A DNA stretch of 37,233 nt, from NCBI GenBank assembly GCA_024642265.1, contig JAHEBL010000024.1, forward strand, positions 1 to 37,233, written 5' to 3'. The notes beneath the pieces are model-generated. The model was not told where the DNA came from. It was given only the letters and a program-made list of their open reading frames with translations, and ran no database searches. Positions within the stretch are counted from its first letter, which is position 1; each line of letters opens with the position of its first letter. The position numbers and the translations under genes are program-made. The stretch is from Haliea sp. GTDB lineage: Bacteria; Pseudomonadota; Gammaproteobacteria; Pseudomonadales; Halieaceae. Shown one piece after another: positions 15,681 through 25,115 of this stretch.

Positions 15681-16490
15681 ATGGACAATTTTGCATCCCT
15701 GCGGGGAAAGACGGCATTGGTGACGGGAGCGGGTGGGGGTATTGGCGCGGCCTGTGCGAAGGAACTGGTCACCGCGGGAGCAACGGTGATGCTCACGGAT
15801 ATCAATGTGGCGGCCTGTAAACAATTGTCTGACGCGCTCAATGAATCTGGAGCGACCACGTCTTACAGCGCGCAGGATGTCACCAGCGAAGAGGATTGGG
15901 CGCGAGTGATTGACGAAACCCTGGCCAAATGTGCCGGGCTCGATGTACTGGTGAATAACGCCGGTATTTATGTGGGTGGCACCCTCGACAGCAATACCCT
16001 GGCGGATGTCCGGCGGGTGAACCAGACCAACGTTGAGTCGGTGTTTCTTGGCATGAAATACGCGGCGCTTGCGATGAAGCCGGGCGGTGCTGCCGGCAAG
16101 GGTGGATCGATCATCAACCTGTCCTCCGTGGCCGGACTTATCGGGGTCCCCGGGCACACGGCCTATGGAGCAAGCAAGGGCGCGGTGCGCCTCTATACCA
16201 AGCACGCGGCGGTGGAGTTTGCCCGCCTCGGCTACGGTATCCGGGTTAATTCCATTCATCCCGGCCTGATCGATACCGATATGGGCAGGCTGGTCTTTGA
16301 AGATTTTGTGAAAGTGGGCATGGCGCCTGACCTGGCGGCCGCGGAGGCGGCGGTGCTGGAGATGATTCCCATGGCCACCCTGGGAACGGTGGAGGATATA
16401 GCCCGCATGACCCGGTTCCTGGCGTCTGCCGAAGCGGCCTACTGCACAGGGGCCGAATTCGTGGTCGATGGTGGCATGACCGCTACCTGA
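15681..16490 (+). CDS. Short-chain dehydrogenase/reductase (SDR 1)
   Basis: This 269-residue cytoplasmic classical SDR shows the coenzyme motif TGAGGGIG (15-22), Asp40 at the end of strand 2 (favouring NAD over NADP), NNAG (92-95), and the catalytic Ser149-Tyr162-Lys166 (YGASK). The start is ATG 15681, since the residues before it in the longer frame are not SDR-like. The sequence around IRVNSIHPGLIDTDM is like that of cyclic-alcohol and hydroxysteroid dehydrogenases (3-alpha/20-beta type), but the substrate is not determined. It lies 65 bases after DUF1329 copy B and 62 before a second SDR, suggesting a catabolic module attached to the envelope cluster. Confidence 0.88.
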   Translation: MDNFASLRGKTALVTGAGGGIGAACAKELVTAGATVMLTDINVAACKQLSDALNESGATTSYSAQDVTSEEDWARVIDETLAKCAGLDVLVNNAGIYVGGTLDSNTLADVRRVNQTNVESVFLGMKYAALAMKPGGAAGKGGSIINLSSVAGLIGVPGHTAYGASKGAVRLYTKHAAVEFARLGYGIRVNSIHPGLIDTDMGRLVFEDFVKVGMAPDLAAAEAAVLEMIPMATLGTVEDIARMTRFLASAEAAYCTGAEFVVDGGMTAT

Positions 16491-16552
16491 GTGGAGCGGC
16501 CGCTTAACATCGATGAGACATCAACAAGTGAAATTATCCAGGGTAGAGAACA

Positions 16553-17314
16553 ATGCGAGTTAATAACAAGGTGGCACTGGTCACCGGCGGCGGGTCTGGT
16601 ATTGGCGAGGCCATTTGCATGCGCCTGGCAGAAGAGGGAGCCAAAGTGGTTGTGGCTGACATCAATGAAGCCAACGCGAAGCTAGTGGCGAATGCCATCG
16701 GTGCGGCGGCGGTCGCGATCCACCAGGACGTGACCTCCGAACAGCGCTGGCAGGAAGTGGTTGCCGAAATTATGGAGCGCTTCGGGCGGCTCGACATTCT
16801 GGTGAACAATGCGGGCATCGCCATTGTCGGCTCAGTGGAGGACGCAAGCCTGGCGGACTGGCAGGCGACTCAGAATGTAAACCTGGACGCAGTGTTCCTC
16901 GGTACCCGGGAAGTGCTGAAGGTGATGAAGAATAGCGGTGGGTCGATTATCAATATTTCCTCTATAGAAGGGATAATCGGTGAGCCCGGTTTAGCTGCCT
17001 ATAATGCCAGTAAGGGTGGTGTCAGGATATTTACCAAGTCCGCCGCCCTGCACTGCGCAGCCGAGGGCTACCCGATCCGGGTGAACTCCGTTCACCCCGG
17101 GTTCATCGCCACCGCGATGGTCACTGATGCGGTTGGGTCCATGTCTGAAGCGGACGGGGTGGCTTTCCAGGAGCGCATCATGGCCAACATCCCAATGGGA
17201 CATATGGGCGAACCCTTGGATATTGCGAACGGGGTTCTCTTCCTGGCGTCAGAGGAGTCCCGTTACATGACCGGGTCAGAACTGGTGATCGACGGCGGCT
17301 ATATCGCGCGTTAA
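16553..17314 (+). CDS. Short-chain dehydrogenase/reductase (SDR 2)
   Basis: This 253-residue classical SDR has TGGGSGIG (11-18), Asp36 for NAD preference, NNAG (85-88), and catalytic Ser137, Tyr150 and Lys154. It resembles SDR 1 in the region IRVNSVHPGFIATAM and in the catalytic helix (YNASKGGVRIFTKSAALHCA against YGASKGAVRLYTKHAAVEFA). The two are probably an old tandem duplication. It is expected to oxidise a secondary or cyclic alcohol, or reduce the ketone, with NAD(H). The small isomerase-like membrane protein gene begins 64 bases downstream, so an alcohol, carbonyl and epoxide set is possible. Confidence 0.88.
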   Translation: MRVNNKVALVTGGGSGIGEAICMRLAEEGAKVVVADINEANAKLVANAIGAAAVAIHQDVTSEQRWQEVVAEIMERFGRLDILVNNAGIAIVGSVEDASLADWQATQNVNLDAVFLGTREVLKVMKNSGGSIINISSIEGIIGEPGLAAYNASKGGVRIFTKSAALHCAAEGYPIRVNSVHPGFIATAMVTDAVGSMSEADGVAFQERIMANIPMGHMGEPLDIANGVLFLASEESRYMTGSELVIDGGYIAR

Positions 17315-17378
17315 CTCCGGTGTGCCGTAGGCCTGGCATGAATCAGGACACGATAATCTTAAAAAAAGGGGAATAAGC

Positions 17379-17882
17379 ATGTCTGTGGAAAGTTCACGCA
17401 GTGACCATATGTTCTATCTCGTAATGTTGCATGCGCTACTGGTGCTTACAGTGGGTCTGTTGGCGGGGGTGATGCTCGTGTTTTCGCTGCTGGACGCGGT
17501 CAACCTCTGGCCGTTTCCCGTCTGGCAGGTGGCGATACCGGGTTCCACCCGCGGCTGGCAGGCCGCCCACGTGGGCGGCATCATGAACGGTATCATGCTC
17601 ATCGCCCTGGTGTTGCTGATGGGGAAGCTGAAGCTGACCAGCAAGACGTATGCGCTTTGCAGCTGGGGCCTGATCGTCACCGGCTGGGGCAATACCCTGT
17701 TTTACTGGGCGGGCAACCTGGCCCCCAACAGGGGCTTGTCCATGGTGGATACGACCTACGGCCCCGCTGACATCGCCGGGGCCCTTGCGTTCCTGGGCGG
17801 CGGGGGAGCCATGGTGGTGCTCTTTGCCATCATGTATGTGCTCGCCGGCGCGGCGCTGCGATTGTTGAAAGCCCGCGGGTAG
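17379..17882 (+). CDS. Styrene-oxide-isomerase-like membrane protein (copy 1)
   Basis: This 167-residue protein has four membrane helices and an AGGGGAA ribosome binding site. It aligns by eye, without gaps, to styrene-oxide isomerase StyC as I remember it: PGSTRGWQAAHVGGIMNG against PGSPEGWARAHSGPALNG, and GWGNTLFYWAGNLAPNRGL against GWANVGFYLFSNFSPNRGL, followed by GPADI against GPGDI. The StyC haem ligand His58 and catalytic Asn64 and Tyr103 correspond to His64, Asn70 and Tyr109, with identical spacing (6 and 39 residues). StyC is a haem b membrane enzyme that rearranges an epoxide to an aldehyde. Here the substrate is unknown. It is the last gene of the + strand run, 27 bases from the convergent ABC operon. 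Confidence 0.75.
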   Translation: MSVESSRSDHMFYLVMLHALLVLTVGLLAGVMLVFSLLDAVNLWPFPVWQVAIPGSTRGWQAAHVGGIMNGIMLIALVLLMGKLKLTSKTYALCSWGLIVTGWGNTLFYWAGNLAPNRGLSMVDTTYGPADIAGALAFLGGGGAMVVLFAIMYVLAGAALRLLKARG

Positions 17883-17909
17883 TGCCCTGCGTAACTGTCG
17901 GCTATGGCG

Positions 17910-18896
17910 TCAACCCGTGACGGCGAGGTGACAGGCGCCCAGGTGGTCCCTGTTGAGTTCACGCAGCTCAGGTTCCCGCTGCCGGCAGCGCGCTTCCGCG
18001 ATTGGGCAGCGCGGGTGGAAATGGCAACCCTCGGGTGGATTGATAGGCGAGGGCACATCGCCCTGCAGAACCTGTCTGGAGGGCTGGTGATGCGGGTCAG
18101 GCACAGGGATGGCCGAAATCAGGCTTTGCGTGTATGGATGCCTGGCGTCACGATAGATCGTTTCACTGTCGGCGGTTTCGATAATTTTGCCCAGGTACAT
18201 GATGGCGACCCGGTCGGACACATGCTTCACCACCGCCAGGTCATGGGCAATGAAAAGATATGACAGATTGAATTCCCGCTGCAGATCCATGAGAAGGTTG
18301 AGAATCTGGCTCTGGATAGACACATCGAGCGCCGATACCGGCTCATCACATATCACCAACTTCGGATTCAGTGCGATGGCGCGCGCGATCCCGATGCGCT
18401 GGCGCTGGCCGCCGGAAAACTCGAAAGGGTAGCGACTGGCTGATCGCGCAGGCAGGCCGACAATGTTGAGCAGCTCGTTTACGCGCTTGCTGCGCCAGGC
18501 CCGATCGCCCATACGCTGAACCACAAAGGGTTCTGCAAGGATATCGCCGACCGTATGGCGGGCGTTGAGGGATTCCATGGGATCCTGGAATATCATCTGG
18601 ATATTCTGGCGCATCGGCCGCAGCGACCTTCCGCCCATCCCGGTGATGTCCTGCCCCTGGAAACGGATAGTGCCTGCTGTGGGCTGGTACAACCGGGCTA
18701 TGCAGCGGCCCAGCGTCGATTTACCGCAGCCTGATTCGCCGACCAGTCCCAGCGTCTCACCCGGGCCTATCTGTAGTGACACGCCATCGACCGCGCGATT
18801 GAATTTGCGCGTACGCAGCAACAGCCCTTCCCGCACCGGGAAGTGCATTTTCAGGTCATCTACTTCGAGCAACGCCTCCGTCACAGCTCGGCCCAC
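17910..18896 (-). CDS. Peptide-type ABC importer ATPase, DppF/OppF-like
   Basis: This is a 328-residue cytoplasmic ATPase. It shows Walker [10 protein letters not shown] (53-61), Q-loop FQDP, signature [14 protein letters not shown], Walker [12 protein letters not shown] and H-loop AHD. The C-terminal oligopeptide-transporter extension has the Cys cluster pattern [13 protein letters not shown]. The long frame starts at GTG 18896. A second GTG at 18884 would overlap the stop of the upstream ATPase gene as GTGA and is equally plausible. It is the last gene of a five-gene operon. In the E. coli Yej system the two ATPase halves are fused, whereas here they are separate as in Dpp and Opp. Confidence 0.93.
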   Translation of the reverse strand: MGRAVTEALLEVDDLKMHFPVREGLLLRTRKFNRAVDGVSLQIGPGETLGLVGESGCGKSTLGRCIARLYQPTAGTIRFQGQDITGMGGRSLRPMRQNIQMIFQDPMESLNARHTVGDILAEPFVVQRMGDRAWRSKRVNELLNIVGLPARSASRYPFEFSGGQRQRIGIARAIALNPKLVICDEPVSALDVSIQSQILNLLMDLQREFNLSYLFIAHDLAVVKHVSDRVAIMYLGKIIETADSETIYRDARHPYTQSLISAIPVPDPHHQPSRQVLQGDVPSPINPPEGCHFHPRCPIAEARCRQREPELRELNRDHLGACHLAVTG

Positions 18897-19852
18897 CGCG
18901 CGCAGCTGACCATGTGGTTCTCGCGCACTGCCTGCAGGGGCGGCACGGCTTCAGTGCAGGCGCTGGCGGCGTGGGGGCAGCGGTTGGCAAAGCGGCAGCC
19001 CGGCGGCAGGTCGCGCAAACCCGGCACCATACCCTCGATGACCGCAAGGCGCGATTTCGGGATTGTATCGAGTCGCGGAATAGAGGCCAGCAGTCCACGC
19101 GTGTAGGGGTGGGCGGGTCGATCGAACAGGTCGATTACCGGTGCCTTCTCCGCGACCTTGCCCGCGTACATAACCACCACCTTGTCACAGGTTTGGGCAA
19201 TAACCCCCATGTCATGGGTAATGAGGATGACCGACATGCCCAGCTCCCCCTGCAGCTCCTTTATCAACTCCAGGATCTGCGCCTGGATGGTCACGTCCAG
19301 GGCGGTGGTCGGTTCGTCGGCGATCAGCAGCGCGGGCCTGCAGGCGAGGGCAATGGCAATGACCACACGCTGACGCATTCCACCCGACAATTGATGCGGA
19401 TACTCGCCCATGCGAATGTCGGGCGCGGGAATTCCGACCCGGGCCAGAATATCCACCGCCTCTTGCGTCGCCTCGCGGGGCCCCAGGCCCTTGTGCAGGA
19501 CCAGTCCCTCGGTCAACTGGCGGCCGATGGTGTGTACCGGATTCAGCGCCGTCATCGGCTCCTGGAAAACCATGCCGATGTCATTGCCGCGAATCGTCTC
19601 CATCTGCGCTATGGGTTCGCGCACCAGGTCCCGGCCCCTGAACAGGACGTGGCCACCGGTAATGCGCCCCATCGGCTGGGGAAGAAGACGCATGATCGAC
19701 AGCGCGGTCACGCTCTTGCCGCAACCCGACTCGCCGACGATGCCCAGGGTCTCGCCCGGCTCGACACTGAAACTGACCGCGTCGACGGCGCGTACCACAC
19801 CCTCGTCGGTATCGAATTCAGTGGTCAGTGCATCGACTTCAAGTAGTGCCAT
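18881..19852 (-). CDS. Peptide-type ABC importer ATPase, DppD/OppD-like
   Basis: The product is 323 residues from ATG 19852. The longer frame upstream runs through the binding-protein gene and has no ATPase character. Motifs are Walker A GESGCGKS (40-47), Q-loop FQEP, signature [15 protein letters not shown], Walker [12 protein letters not shown] and H-loop THD. The C-terminal region has the [14 protein letters not shown] cysteine pattern of the Opp/Dpp group. It pairs with the DppF-like ATPase to drive uptake through the two permeases. It begins 13 bases after the stop of the substrate-binding lipoprotein and overlaps the next gene. Confidence 0.93.
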   Translation of the reverse strand: MALLEVDALTTEFDTDEGVVRAVDAVSFSVEPGETLGIVGESGCGKSVTALSIMRLLPQPMGRITGGHVLFRGRDLVREPIAQMETIRGNDIGMVFQEPMTALNPVHTIGRQLTEGLVLHKGLGPREATQEAVDILARVGIPAPDIRMGEYPHQLSGGMRQRVVIAIALACRPALLIADEPTTALDVTIQAQILELIKELQGELGMSVILITHDMGVIAQTCDKVVVMYAGKVAEKAPVIDLFDRPAHPYTRGLLASIPRLDTIPKSRLAVIEGMVPGLRDLPPGCRFANRCPHAASACTEAVPPLQAVRENHMVSCARWAEL

Positions 19853-19865
19853 CGGTGTTTGCCTG

Positions 19866-21827
19866 TCACTCAGCCCACTGGTCGTAGACGGTAATCGAGG
19901 GCTCAAAGCCGATACCTGCCTTGCGCGCGGCCAGGGTCTCTTCCTTGGCTGCGGTGTCGATCCAGAGCACGTGAAGCTCGTTCGGGCCGTCGGAGTACTT
20001 GTAGGAAAAACCCTCCGGGTAGCGCACCCAACGCCAGTAGCCGAGCCGGAAGAAGCCCTGGTAATAGCCCGGCACGAAGGAGGCGTAATCGTGATGCAGC
20101 TCAAGCATGCGATGTGATACCTCGATCATTTCCTCGCGATCTTCCGAGGCGCGATACCGATCGATCAGTTGGTCCATCTCGTAGACGGCAAAGGCTTCCA
20201 GGTTATTGGTCTGGGTTTTGAGCTTGCGCTCGGGGTTGGTGCTGCCGTCCGGTAGGAAGGCGTCATCATAGGCGTTGTCCGAGTGGTAGTGTTCCCAGTA
20301 GCGGGGATACATCTCAAGAAAGCGCCCGAAACCGGAAAAGGCAATGTCGTGTTTCTTCTCCTGTACCTTCTTCCAGGAGGCAGTTCCGTCGAGCATCTCA
20401 ATGCGGAAATCGAGCCCCGCCTTGGCGGCCTCCTGCTTCAGGATGGTGAGCACGTCTTTCAGGCTCTCCCAGCCGCAGGACAGGGTGAAAGCCAGCCGCT
20501 GGCCGGCGTCATTGACCAGTATCCCGTCCGGGCCGCGCTGTTTGAAGCCGGCGGCGGCGAAGTACTTCTGGGCCTGTTCGATATCGAACTCCCTGGCCTT
20601 GAGAGTAGGGTGGGAAAACTCGCCAAAGCCGTCGTTACCAGTATTCAGCCGGGAGCTGTCGCCGCGGAAAAAACGCTCTATCACCAGCTCCCAATTGGTT
20701 GCATAGGCTATGCCGAGGCGCACATCCCGGTTATCCAGCAGCGGCTGGGAGGTATTGATCCAGAGCCCGAGCGGCGGCCTTGGCCGCTCGTTGAAAAATA
20801 CGGCTTTTTTTATGTAGCCCGCCTGGACGTCCGGGTCGTCGTCGGGCAGTTTCTGGTACCAGTATTCCGCCAGGTCCAGTGAGAACTGATCGATATCACC
20901 CCGTTTGAAGGCCTCGAACACCTTGGGTGTGTCGCGGATGACATTCAACTGGATGCGGTCGGGGTTAAAGCGGTAGCGATAGAATTTCTTGTCCTTTGCC
21001 CACCAGTTGTCCAGCCGGGTCAGGGCAATTGAGCGGCCCTTGCGGATGTCCTCCTCCCTGACGATATAGGCTCCCGGCGTCGGTGCGAATTTCCACTGGT
21101 AGCGTTCGGTAAAGTCATCGCCCACTTCCCGGTAGAAGTGTCGCGGAATAGGCTGGATTTGCAGTGCGCGGTTCGGCATGTCCGGTTTGGCCTCGGGCAT
21201 GCTGATGGAGATGAGGTGGTCGTCGTAGCGGGTGATATTGGTGTACTGGGAGCCGTAGAAGTTGTTGTACCAGGGTGCGTTGACATAGGCCGACCGGTAA
21301 AACCAGAACATGAACAGATAGTCATCGGCGGTGATCGGCACGCCGTCGGAGTAGGTGGCGTTCCGATCCAGCTTGATGTAAACGGTTTTGTTTTCCCAGT
21401 CCACCGACCAGGCCTCCGCCAGGCCCGGGTAGAGTTCAAGGTTTTCCGGGTGCACCTTGGCCAGTGTCATGCCCACGTCATCCAGCAGCAGAGCCCTGAA
21501 GCTGCCGTTAGAGTCCGGCCCGATGGTGCGCAGGGTGCGAGGGAAGTCCTGCAGGCGACCGTAAAGGGTGCCCCCCTTGGTGGCCTGCGGTGAACCGATT
21601 TCCGGCAGGTGATCACCGTTTTCCCAGACCAGTCCCGCCGGGAGATCGGCGGGCGTCCTGAAGCCGAAGAATTCCGGATTGGCCGCATAGTAGTCGGCTA
21701 CCTCCCGGGTGTTGTCCCGCTGGGGCTCTGCGGCCTGGCTGGCCGCCTGCTCATTGGCGTCGCCGCAAGCCGCCAGCAGTAGCGCCAGGAGAGCGCCCGT
21801 TACAAGCCTGTACACCGATATCTGCAT
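19866..21827 (-). CDS. ABC importer substrate-binding lipoprotein (SBP_bac_5, YejA-like)
   Basis: This 653-residue lipoprotein has the lipobox LLAAC, lipidated at Cys21, and a strong AGGAGG ribosome binding site. It belongs to the family 5 solute-binding proteins ([54 protein letters not shown]). Its N-terminal part ([39 protein letters not shown]) and length fit the YejA/microcin C group rather than the shorter DppA group. It should catch a peptide or peptide-like compound in the periplasm. Its place in the middle of the operon, after both permeases, is somewhat unusual. No clue to the ligand is visible beyond the family. Confidence 0.92.
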   Translation of the reverse strand: MQISVYRLVTGALLALLLAACGDANEQAASQAAEPQRDNTREVADYYAANPEFFGFRTPADLPAGLVWENGDHLPEIGSPQATKGGTLYGRLQDFPRTLRTIGPDSNGSFRALLLDDVGMTLAKVHPENLELYPGLAEAWSVDWENKTVYIKLDRNATYSDGVPITADDYLFMFWFYRSAYVNAPWYNNFYGSQYTNITRYDDHLISISMPEAKPDMPNRALQIQPIPRHFYREVGDDFTERYQWKFAPTPGAYIVREEDIRKGRSIALTRLDNWWAKDKKFYRYRFNPDRIQLNVIRDTPKVFEAFKRGDIDQFSLDLAEYWYQKLPDDDPDVQAGYIKKAVFFNERPRPPLGLWINTSQPLLDNRDVRLGIAYATNWELVIERFFRGDSSRLNTGNDGFGEFSHPTLKAREFDIEQAQKYFAAAGFKQRGPDGILVNDAGQRLAFTLSCGWESLKDVLTILKQEAAKAGLDFRIEMLDGTASWKKVQEKKHDIAFSGFGRFLEMYPRYWEHYHSDNAYDDAFLPDGSTNPERKLKTQTNNLEAFAVYEMDQLIDRYRASEDREEMIEVSHRMLELHHDYASFVPGYYQGFFRLGYWRWVRYPEGFSYKYSDGPNELHVLWIDTAAKEETLAARKAGIGFEPSITVYDQWAE

Positions 21828-21850
21828 TACCGTCGCCTCCTGGCGGCTAT

Positions 21851-22918
21851 CTACTGGTAGATGGAAAACGTCTTGGGGTCGAATGATTCGCGCACGGCCT
21901 CACCGATGAAGGTCACCAGGGTCAGCAGCGCCACCAGCGTGCTGAAAGCCGATATGACAATCCACGGGGCGGTTCTCAGGTTGGCGGTGCCCTGCTTCAA
22001 CAACTCACCCAGGCTTGACGTCGGAGGGGGCAGGCCAAAACCGAGGAAGTCCAGGGCGGTGATAGCGGAAATGGCACTCACGATAGTGAAGGGCATGAAC
22101 GTCACGAGCGTGGACAGTACGTTGGGCAATATATGGCGGAAGATAATCCGGGTATTGGAGGCGCCGATGATGCGGGCCGCAGCGGTGTAGTCCCGTGATT
22201 TTTCCTTGTAGGTCTCGGTTCGCATGTAGTAGGTCATACCGGTCCAGGAAAACAGCACCATGACAATCAGCAGGATACCTATTCGGCTTGCCAATGACAC
22301 GCTGGACGGGATCACTGAAAACACGATGATCACCATGTACAGGAACGGAATATTTGACCAGATTTCGATCACGCGCTGGAACACCAGGTCGAAAACGCCG
22401 CCAAAATAGCCCATCGCGCAGCCGATCGAGATACCTACGAGGTAAACACAGGCTGTGAAGGCCATCGCAAACAGCAGGGCGATGCGAGTGCCATAGAACA
22501 GCCTCGCCAGGATATCCCGACTGGTGGTATCGGTGCCCAGGTAGTGCTGGGTGTCTGCCGAGGGCGGCAGCGGTGTGAATATGCCCCCGGGAGCGTGGTT
22601 CTCGTAGGGGTTGTAGGGCACCAGCGGCATCAACACCCAGTTGTCGCCGCCCTCCGCCTCGAACTGGCGCTGCAACTCGCGATAGTTGGTCTCGTAGGCA
22701 TAGTCCAGGCCAAAGTCGGTGCCCGGATGGAAAGCGGTATAGGTGGGGAAGTAGAGCTGCCCGTCGTACTTCACAAGCAGCGCCCGGCTGTTGATCAGCA
22801 GCTCCCCCAGCCCCAGCAGCACCAGCAGGCCCGCCAGGGCGAGAAAACTGTAGTAGCCGCGCTTGATCTGGCGAAAACGTCGCAGCTTCTTCAGGGTTTG
22901 TGGGTTGAGTCTAAACAC
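21851..22918 (-). CDS. ABC importer permease, YejE/DppC-like
   Basis: This 355-residue inner-membrane protein has one N-terminal helix, then a long periplasmic loop of about 90 residues (KYDGQLYFPTYTAFHPGTDF onward) typical of YejE, then a five-helix permease domain. The EAA loop that touches the ATPases reads DYTAAARIIGASNTRIIFRH. The start is GTG 22918, three bases after the stop of the partner permease, so translation is coupled. It forms the translocation pore together with the YejB-like permease. Confidence 0.93.
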   Translation of the reverse strand: MFRLNPQTLKKLRRFRQIKRGYYSFLALAGLLVLLGLGELLINSRALLVKYDGQLYFPTYTAFHPGTDFGLDYAYETNYRELQRQFEAEGGDNWVLMPLVPYNPYENHAPGGIFTPLPPSADTQHYLGTDTTSRDILARLFYGTRIALLFAMAFTACVYLVGISIGCAMGYFGGVFDLVFQRVIEIWSNIPFLYMVIIVFSVIPSSVSLASRIGILLIVMVLFSWTGMTYYMRTETYKEKSRDYTAAARIIGASNTRIIFRHILPNVLSTLVTFMPFTIVSAISAITALDFLGFGLPPPTSSLGELLKQGTANLRTAPWIVISAFSTLVALLTLVTFIGEAVRESFDPKTFSIYQ

Positions 22919-22921
22919 GCG

Positions 22922-23944
22922 CTATTGAAACCTGATCCGTGGATCGACCAGAGCCACCAGAATGTCAGAAATAATATTGCCTATGAGTAGCAGCAGGCTG
23001 GACAGCAACACCACACCCATGACCACCGGGTAGTCGCGATCGAGTATGGCGGAGAGGCCCAGCAGGCCAAAGCCATCGATGTCGAAAATGGATTCGATCA
23101 GGAATGAACCGGATACCAGCAGGGTGATGTTCTGGCCAAATGTGGTGGCGATGGGTATCAGCGAGTTGCGCATCGCGTGCTTTGTCACCGCGTGGCGAAA
23201 CGACACGCCCTTGGCAACGGCGGTGCGAATGTAATCCGCGCAGAGGTTGTCCATCAGGTGGTTTTTAAGCAGCAGGGTGACCAGGGCGAAACTCCCCACC
23301 AGGTAGCAGGTGAGTGGCAGGGCCGAGTGTTGCAGCAGGTCCAGGGTTTTGCCGGCCAGGTCTTTTTCCGCGAATGAATAGCTGACGAAGCCACCCATGG
23401 GAAACCATTCGAGCCGCACCGAGAACGCCAGGATCAACAGCGAACCCAGGGCGTAGCCGGGAATGGCGTAGCCAACAAAAATCAGCACCGAGGTCACGTT
23501 ATCCACCACGGTGCGGTGCCTGATGGCCTTGAGTACACCCAGTGGAATACAGACCGCGTAGGTGATCACGAGGGTCATGAGTCCATAGTACAGGGACACC
23601 GGGAAGCGCTCCTTGATCACGTCCCACACCGGCTCGTTATAGCGGTAGGAATCACCCAGGTCGCCCGATACCACCTTGCCCAGCCAGTGGGCGTAGCTTT
23701 GCAGCACGGGTTTGTCAAAGCCGTAATAGGCCCGCAGGCGCTGCAGTTGCTCGTCGGAGATGGCCATGCCCTGCCCGGCGACCTGCGCGCTGCTCCCGCC
23801 GCTGGCATCCACCTGCTGCGCTTCCATGATGGCGCGTTCAAGTGGGCCTCCGGGGACCAGACGGGTGATGGCGAACACGATGATGGTGACGCCAAGGAGC
23901 GTCGGAGGAATCAGTAACAGGCGTCTTAGGAAGTATTCGCGCAT
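22922..23944 (-). CDS. ABC importer permease, YejB/DppB-like
   Basis: This 340-residue inner-membrane permease is the first gene of the operon. The N-terminus (REYFLRRLLLIPPTLLGVT) and the motif DLGDSYRYNEPVWDVI are typical of DppB/YejB proteins. The EAA loop is DYIRTAVAKGVSFRHAVTKH. It has about six membrane helices. A TATACT hexamer lies only 8-13 bases upstream of the ATG. If used as a -10 box, the transcript would be nearly leaderless. No good -35 box or ribosome binding site is visible, so this is only a possibility. The adjoining intergenic DNA (23945-24126) also holds a small hairpin. Confidence 0.93.
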   Translation of the reverse strand: MREYFLRRLLLIPPTLLGVTIIVFAITRLVPGGPLERAIMEAQQVDASGGSSAQVAGQGMAISDEQLQRLRAYYGFDKPVLQSYAHWLGKVVSGDLGDSYRYNEPVWDVIKERFPVSLYYGLMTLVITYAVCIPLGVLKAIRHRTVVDNVTSVLIFVGYAIPGYALGSLLILAFSVRLEWFPMGGFVSYSFAEKDLAGKTLDLLQHSALPLTCYLVGSFALVTLLLKNHLMDNLCADYIRTAVAKGVSFRHAVTKHAMRNSLIPIATTFGQNITLLVSGSFLIESIFDIDGFGLLGLSAILDRDYPVVMGVVLLSSLLLLIGNIISDILVALVDPRIRFQ

Positions 23945-24075
23945 CAGGCGCAGTATACGGTCAAATCACGTGTTGGCCAGAAAACTTTATCGACACGCCG
24001 GGGTTTGCCCGGGCTGTCTCTGAGTCTCCTGATAAATGCGGTGCCTGTGCTGATAACTCACTGCGGCATGCAGCC

Positions 24076-24090
24076 CCGTGCAGGGCACGG
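24076..24090. terminator. Small perfect hairpin after the VOC gene
   Basis: CCGTGC (24076-24081), AGG, and GCACGG (24085-24090) form a 6-base stem, 37 bases past the VOC stop on the minus strand. There is no T-run after it, so it is at best a weak or factor-dependent stop between the VOC operon and the ABC operon. Confidence 0.25.
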
Positions 24091-24126
24091 AATCTTGATT
24101 ACGGTGTATGAATAGTTAATTTCGTT

Positions 24127-24564
24127 TCAGGTTTCAAACAACTGGGATTCGACATCCTGGAAGGCCTTGAACTCAAGCGGGTTGCCGCTGGGGTCGAGGA
24201 AAAACATAGTGGCCTGTTCGCCCGGCTGTCCCGCAAACCGGATGTAGGGCTGTATCACAAATTCTATGGCTGCCGTTTCCAATTTGCCGGCCAGTGCTTT
24301 CCACCGCTCCATGGTCAAAACCACACCAAAGTGAGGGACAGGTACAGAGTGTCCGTCGACAGGATTCTGTGAGGCTTCTTCGCGTATGGCCGGGTAGGTT
24401 TGAGACCGGTGGCACACCAGCTGGTGACCGAAGAAATTGAAGTCCACCCATGAGGTGTCACTGCGGCCTTCCGGACACCCGAGTATGTTGCCGTAAAATT
24501 CCCTTGCCTCGGGTATATCCCGGACTTCTATAGCCAGGTGGAAGGGGGGTAGTGCGCTTGGCAT
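24127..24564 (-). CDS. VOC (glyoxalase/extradiol dioxygenase fold) protein
   Basis: The product is 145 residues from ATG 24564, which has GGAGAG about nine bases upstream. Residues in the longer frame before it are not family-like. It is one VOC unit with a possible 2-His-1-Glu metal site: His9 (FHLAIEVRD), His78 (VPHFGVVL) and Glu131 ([10 protein letters not shown]). The family covers glyoxalases, extradiol dioxygenases, epimerases and fosfomycin-type resistance proteins. The stretch [15 protein letters not shown] resembles uncharacterised proteins annotated as glyoxalase/bleomycin resistance or dioxygenase. It is the last gene of the regulator-led operon 24127-26868, 60 bases after the isomerase-like gene, and may process a product of that pathway. 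Confidence 0.85.
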   Translation of the reverse strand: MPSALPPFHLAIEVRDIPEAREFYGNILGCPEGRSDTSWVDFNFFGHQLVCHRSQTYPAIREEASQNPVDGHSVPVPHFGVVLTMERWKALAGKLETAAIEFVIQPYIRFAGQPGEQATMFFLDPSGNPLEFKAFQDVESQLFET

Positions 24565-24624
24565 TGGAAATTGCTCTCCAGTCTTTTGTCGGGAACTGCC
24601 CAGCAGCCCGGAAAATTGCAAGGA

Positions 24625-25101
24625 TCATTCAGATTTCAGCAGGCAGTGGCTCGCCACCTTGATCATGATGACGACAACAATACCGATGCCTACGACGAAC
24701 AGCAAAAAGGCAATATCGTTCATCAAATTGGATTCGCTGGTGAGTGCGATGCCCCGGGCGTTGGGAAACAGTGGGTCGATTGTGGAGGCGATAACAATCG
24801 TCCATGCGGTTATGATCATGCCGATCGCAAGCCGCCTGGATGTCTTTGCGGAGAAATTCAACAGCGGCAGAACCGCCGCCATCAACCACAGGCCGAAGCC
24901 ATTTGTAATGCCCTCCATATGCGCCATGCGCCATGCGTCGTAGGTGCCCGGCATCTGGTAATCGATCACCCAGGGTATGGGCCAGAGTCGGATATCGCCG
25001 ATCAGGAAGAATAAAAAACCGAAACCAACGATAAAAGCGTACAGCAGCACCAGCGCTCCGTGACCAACCAGCAGGCGCTGGCTCTTTTTAATATCGTCCA
25101 T
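24625..25101 (-). CDS. Styrene-oxide-isomerase-like membrane protein (copy 2, Tyr lost)
   Basis: The product is 158 residues from ATG 25101, with AAGGA eight bases upstream. The longer frame upstream overlaps the neighbouring gene. It has four hydrophobic helices and the GHG start motif (GHGALVLL against GHGILMIF in StyC). The core PGTYDAWRMAHMEGITNG keeps His61 (haem-ligand position) and Asn67, again six residues apart. Thirty-nine residues further on, at the catalytic Tyr position, it has Ser106 (AWTIVIAST). It is therefore a divergent member that may bind haem but differ in chemistry. It lies 14 bases after the PF10118 gene and is clearly cotranscribed. The usual annotation would be hypothetical membrane protein. 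Confidence 0.65.
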   Translation of the reverse strand: MDDIKKSQRLLVGHGALVLLYAFIVGFGFLFFLIGDIRLWPIPWVIDYQMPGTYDAWRMAHMEGITNGFGLWLMAAVLPLLNFSAKTSRRLAIGMIITAWTIVIASTIDPLFPNARGIALTSESNLMNDIAFLLFVVGIGIVVVIMIKVASHCLLKSE

Positions 25102-25115
25102 AGTTGCGTCCTTGC

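Noticed and set aside
17883-17909. Shared bidirectional terminator between the convergent isomerase-like and ABC genes
   Set aside because: Only 27 bases separate them and no stem with a T-run is present.
18914-19846. 310-residue + strand open frame across the ABC ATPase gene
   Set aside because: The minus strand carries all the ATPase motifs over the same bases.
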